Source: NCED01 sp035493955
GTDB lineage: Bacteria > Pseudomonadota > Alphaproteobacteria > Caulobacterales > Caulobacteraceae
Reading direction: 5' to 3'
Length of the DNA: 64,000 nucleotides
NCBI GenBank assembly: GCA_035493955.1
Contig: DATJHI010000043.1
Location: 1 to 64,000, forward strand
Part shown: positions 61,716-64,000 of the stretch, one piece after another
How the letters are laid out: every line of letters begins with the position of its first letter
Numbering within the stretch: position 1 is the stretch's first letter
The notes under the pieces: model-generated
Told to the model about the DNA's origin: nothing
The model's input: only the letters and a program-made list of their open reading frames with translations
Database searches by the model: none
Position numbers and translations under genes: made by a program

Positions 61716-63431
61716 ATGGCAGCGATGAACCCCGCGTCCCCTCTGACCAAAGCGCTGCGCCTGGGCGCCGCGTCATTTGGATTTGCGGGCCTGTTCAGCC
61801 TGGTCACCAATCTGCTGTTCCTGGCCCTGCCGATCTACACCATGCAGATCTACAGCCGGGTCTTGGCCAGCCAGAGCGAAGCCACGCTCTATGTGATCAG
61901 CCTGCTCGCCGTCGGCGCCTTCCTGGTTTCGGGTCTGATCGACCACTTCCGGGCCCGCGTGCTGATCAACTACGGCGTGGTCTTCGACGAGCGGGTGGCC
62001 GGGCCGGTCTTCGCCACCCTGTTCGAGGCCGTGGTGCGCCGCGACACCGGCGCGCGGTCCCAGGCCCTTCGCGACCTCGACGCCCTGCGCCAGACCATCA
62101 CCGGGTCGGCGGTGGGAGTGATTTTCGACCTGCCCTGGATTCCGGTCTTCCTTGGCATCCTGTTCCTGATCGACCCCACCATCGGCGTCGTCACCTTCCT
62201 CGGGGGAGTCCTGCTGCTCTGCCTGGCGGTGGTGCAGGACCGGGGGTCCAGGCCCGCGCTGCGGGAAGCCAACGACGCGGCCCTGCAGAGCTATACGTTC
62301 ACCGACGCGGCCCTGCGCAACGGCGAGGTGGTGCGCGCCCTCGGCATGTTGCCCAGCCTCGGCCAGGACTGGATCCGTTACCGTCAGACCACGATGCAGC
62401 GCAGCGCCGTCGCCAGCGACCGCGCCAGCATCTACGGCGGGGCGATCCGCGTGGTCCGCATGATGATGCAGATCGTCATCGTCGGCCTGGGCGCCTGGCT
62501 GGTGATCAAGGGCAAGGTCGGCCCCGGGGTGCTGTTCGCCAACATGATCCTGGGCTCGCGGGCGCTCGCGCCGATCGAACGCATCGTCGGGTCCTGGGGC
62601 GGTCTGGTCGCGGGCCAGCAGGCCTACGACCGGCTGGCCAAGCTGCTCGAGCAGTACGAACCGCCCCAGACCGTGACCATATTGCCGCGTCCGGACGGCC
62701 ACCTCAGCGTCGAGGGCGTGAGCTATGCGCCGCCCGGGGCGGCGACGCCCCTGCTGAACGCGGTCGCCTTCCATCTGCCGGCGGGGGAGACCCTGGGCAT
62801 CGTCGGTCCCTCGGGCGCGGGCAAGTCGACCCTCACGCGCCTGCTGGTCGGGGTCTGGAAGCCGAGCTTCGGCGTGATCCGGCTGGACGGCGCCGACGTG
62901 TTCCAATGGGAACGGGAATCCTTCGGCCGTTACGTCGGCTATCTACCCCAGGACATCGAGCTCTTTTCCGGCACGGTGCGGGGGAATATTTCGCGCTTCC
63001 GTCCCGACGCGACGGACGAGGCGGTGGTCAAGGCGGCCATGCTGGCCGGCGCCCACGAGATGATCCTGCGCCTGCCCAAGGGCTATGAGACCCAGCTCGG
63101 CGAGCAGGCGACCGTACTGTCGGTCGGCCAGCGTCAACGGGTCGGCCTGGCCCGCGCCCTGTTCGGCGAACCGGCCTTCGTCGTCCTCGACGAACCCAAT
63201 GCCGCCCTGGACGCCGAGGGCGAGGCGGCCCTGTTGCAGGCCCTGGAATTCCTCAAGGCGGCGGGGGCGACGGTGGTCATCGTCTCCCACAAGCCGAACG
63301 TGTTCCGCACCGCCGACAAGATGCTGGTGCTGCGCAACGGCCGCGTCGAAATGTACGGGCCGAGAGACCAGGTCATGGCGCGGGTGGTGCAGCCCGCGCC
63401 GGCCATTCCGCAAGCTGAGGCGGCGCGATGA
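61716..63431 (+). CDS. Type I secretion ABC transporter, permease/ATPase (PrtD/RsaD family)
   Basis: A 571-residue inner-membrane transporter, six transmembrane segments followed by an ATPase. Walker A is GPSGAGKST (364-372), the Q-loop region YLPQDIELFSGTV, and Walker B FVVLDEPNAALDAEGE. The ABC signature reads LSVGQ (468-472) instead of LSGGQ, followed by RQRVGLARAL. There is no N-terminal peptidase domain, as in PrtD/RsaD-type exporters of S-layers and proteases. ATG 61716 or the nearby 61725 could start it. The stop overlaps the next gene (ATGA). The C. crescentus S-layer exporter genes rsaDE also lie next to O-antigen genes. Confidence 0.92.
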   Translation: MAAMNPASPLTKALRLGAASFGFAGLFSLVTNLLFLALPIYTMQIYSRVLASQSEATLYVISLLAVGAFLVSGLIDHFRARVLINYGVVFDERVAGPVFATLFEAVVRRDTGARSQALRDLDALRQTITGSAVGVIFDLPWIPVFLGILFLIDPTIGVVTFLGGVLLLCLAVVQDRGSRPALREANDAALQSYTFTDAALRNGEVVRALGMLPSLGQDWIRYRQTTMQRSAVASDRASIYGGAIRVVRMMMQIVIVGLGAWLVIKGKVGPGVLFANMILGSRALAPIERIVGSWGGLVAGQQAYDRLAKLLEQYEPPQTVTILPRPDGHLSVEGVSYAPPGAATPLLNAVAFHLPAGETLGIVGPSGAGKSTLTRLLVGVWKPSFGVIRLDGADVFQWERESFGRYVGYLPQDIELFSGTVRGNISRFRPDATDEAVVKAAMLAGAHEMILRLPKGYETQLGEQATVLSVGQRQRVGLARALFGEPAFVVLDEPNAALDAEGEAALLQALEFLKAAGATVVIVSHKPNVFRTADKMLVLRNGRVEMYGPRDQVMARVVQPAPAIPQAEAAR

Positions 63432-64000
63432 GCAACACTCTTCCCGGACCCAAGCTGGTCGTTTCACGCTCCCTGGGCGGCGTCGACGAGGCAATCTCGG
63501 CCGAACAGCGCAAGCACATGAACGGCCCCATCGCCGCCGGCCTGATCACCGTGCTGGTTTTCGTGGTCGGTTTCATCGTCCTGGCCTCGGTGTTCTCCGT
63601 GGCCGGCGGCGTCCCGGTGCCCGGGGCGATCACGGTTGAGAACAACCGCAAGTCCGTCCAGCACCTGGACGGCGGCGTGGTGCGCCAGATCCTCGTCCAC
63701 GAGGGCGACAAGGTGGCCAAGGGCCAACCGCTGTTCATCATGGACGACACCCAGGCCAGGGCCCAGGTCGACGTTCTCACCAACGAATACGACAGTCTGG
63801 TCGCCCAGAAGGCGAGGCTGGACGCGGAGCTGGCCGACCTGCCGCAGGTGGTGTTCCCTCCTGACTTGCTGGCGCGCCGCGCCGACCCCCGGGTGGCCAC
63901 GCTGATCGCCGGCCAGGAGACCCTTTTCCGCGCCAACCGCGGCGTCTACACCAGCCAGGTCGGGGTGTTGAACCAGCGGCTGCAACAGCTGCAGAGCCGC
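63428..64000 (+). CDS. Type I secretion membrane-fusion protein (HlyD/PrtE/RsaE family), cut by the window end
   Basis: The first 191 residues are visible. A cytosolic N-terminus of about 30 residues is followed by a membrane anchor (about residues 34-58), then the biotinyl/lipoyl-like hairpin (VQHLDGGVVRQILVHEGDKVAKGQPLFIMDD) split by a coiled coil starting at DTQARAQVDVLTNEYDSL. It links the ABC transporter to a TolC-like outer-membrane channel. The frame is open through base 64,000 and the start overlaps the transporter stop. Confidence 0.92.
   Translation, partial: MSNTLPGPKLVVSRSLGGVDEAISAEQRKHMNGPIAAGLITVLVFVVGFIVLASVFSVAGGVPVPGAITVENNRKSVQHLDGGVVRQILVHEGDKVAKGQPLFIMDDTQARAQVDVLTNEYDSLVAQKARLDAELADLPQVVFPPDLLARRADPRVATLIAGQETLFRANRGVYTSQVGVLNQRLQQLQSR

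Overview
The window is high-GC alphaproteobacterial DNA, most probably Caulobacterales (a Caulobacter or Phenylobacterium type). This rests on gene content (fused malic enzyme/phosphotransacetylase, CDP-glucose pathway and a PrtD/RsaD-like exporter, SRP RNA directly before dnaX), a CtrA-type half-site, and frequent GTG/TTG starts in overlapping gene pairs. No database search was run. No rRNA, tRNA, CRISPR array or transposase was seen.

Region 1 (1-40,110) is mostly housekeeping. It holds a small membrane protein tail, a secreted trypsin-like protease, an orphan HicB, a TonB-like proline-rich protein and a GNAT enzyme. A minus-strand run follows: ahcY, a PCu(A)C copper chaperone, trpS, murJ, a 65-residue conserved-looking protein, glnD and mutS. 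Next come the divergent maeB, an AmpG-like transporter with a hybrid histidine kinase, and a catalytically dead RNase HI look-alike. Two palindromic repeats precede the SRP RNA and dnaX-ybaB-recR-rmuC-def. An FMN-dependent hydroxy-acid oxidase interrupts the usual def-fmt order before fmt-truA. dapE, an amidase, an SMP-30 protein, gap-pgk, small secreted proteins, a HIT protein, mdh, a partial ccm cluster (ccmC, ccmD, ccmG) and a MarR regulator complete this part. Palindromic dispersed repeats sit in several gaps.

Region 2 (40,189-64,000) is a cell-surface glycan and S-layer-type secretion region. It starts with an O-antigen/capsule ABC exporter (Wzm/Wzt, the latter without a carbohydrate-binding tail). 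Divergent from it is a protein of about 1,443 residues that fuses sulfotransferase, coiled coil, two glycosyltransferases and a methyltransferase, coupled to a second sulfotransferase and a methyltransferase. A frameshifted second methyltransferase tail and an AT-rich island with a phage-tailspike-like beta-helix protein follow. Then come an M23 peptidase, two tandem TPR-GT41 (SPINDLY/OGT-like) glycosyltransferases and, converging on them, a seven-gene operon. That operon appears to make a CDP-activated, C-methylated 6-deoxy sugar and acyl-modify it. The window ends in a type I secretion ABC transporter and its membrane-fusion partner, like the S-layer exporter RsaD/RsaE; the second gene is cut by the window end.

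Taken together, region 2 looks like a system that builds, sulfates, methylates and exports a surface polysaccharide, modifies proteins through GT41 enzymes and secretes a large surface protein. The individual enzyme families are clear; the exact glycan and its acceptors are inference.
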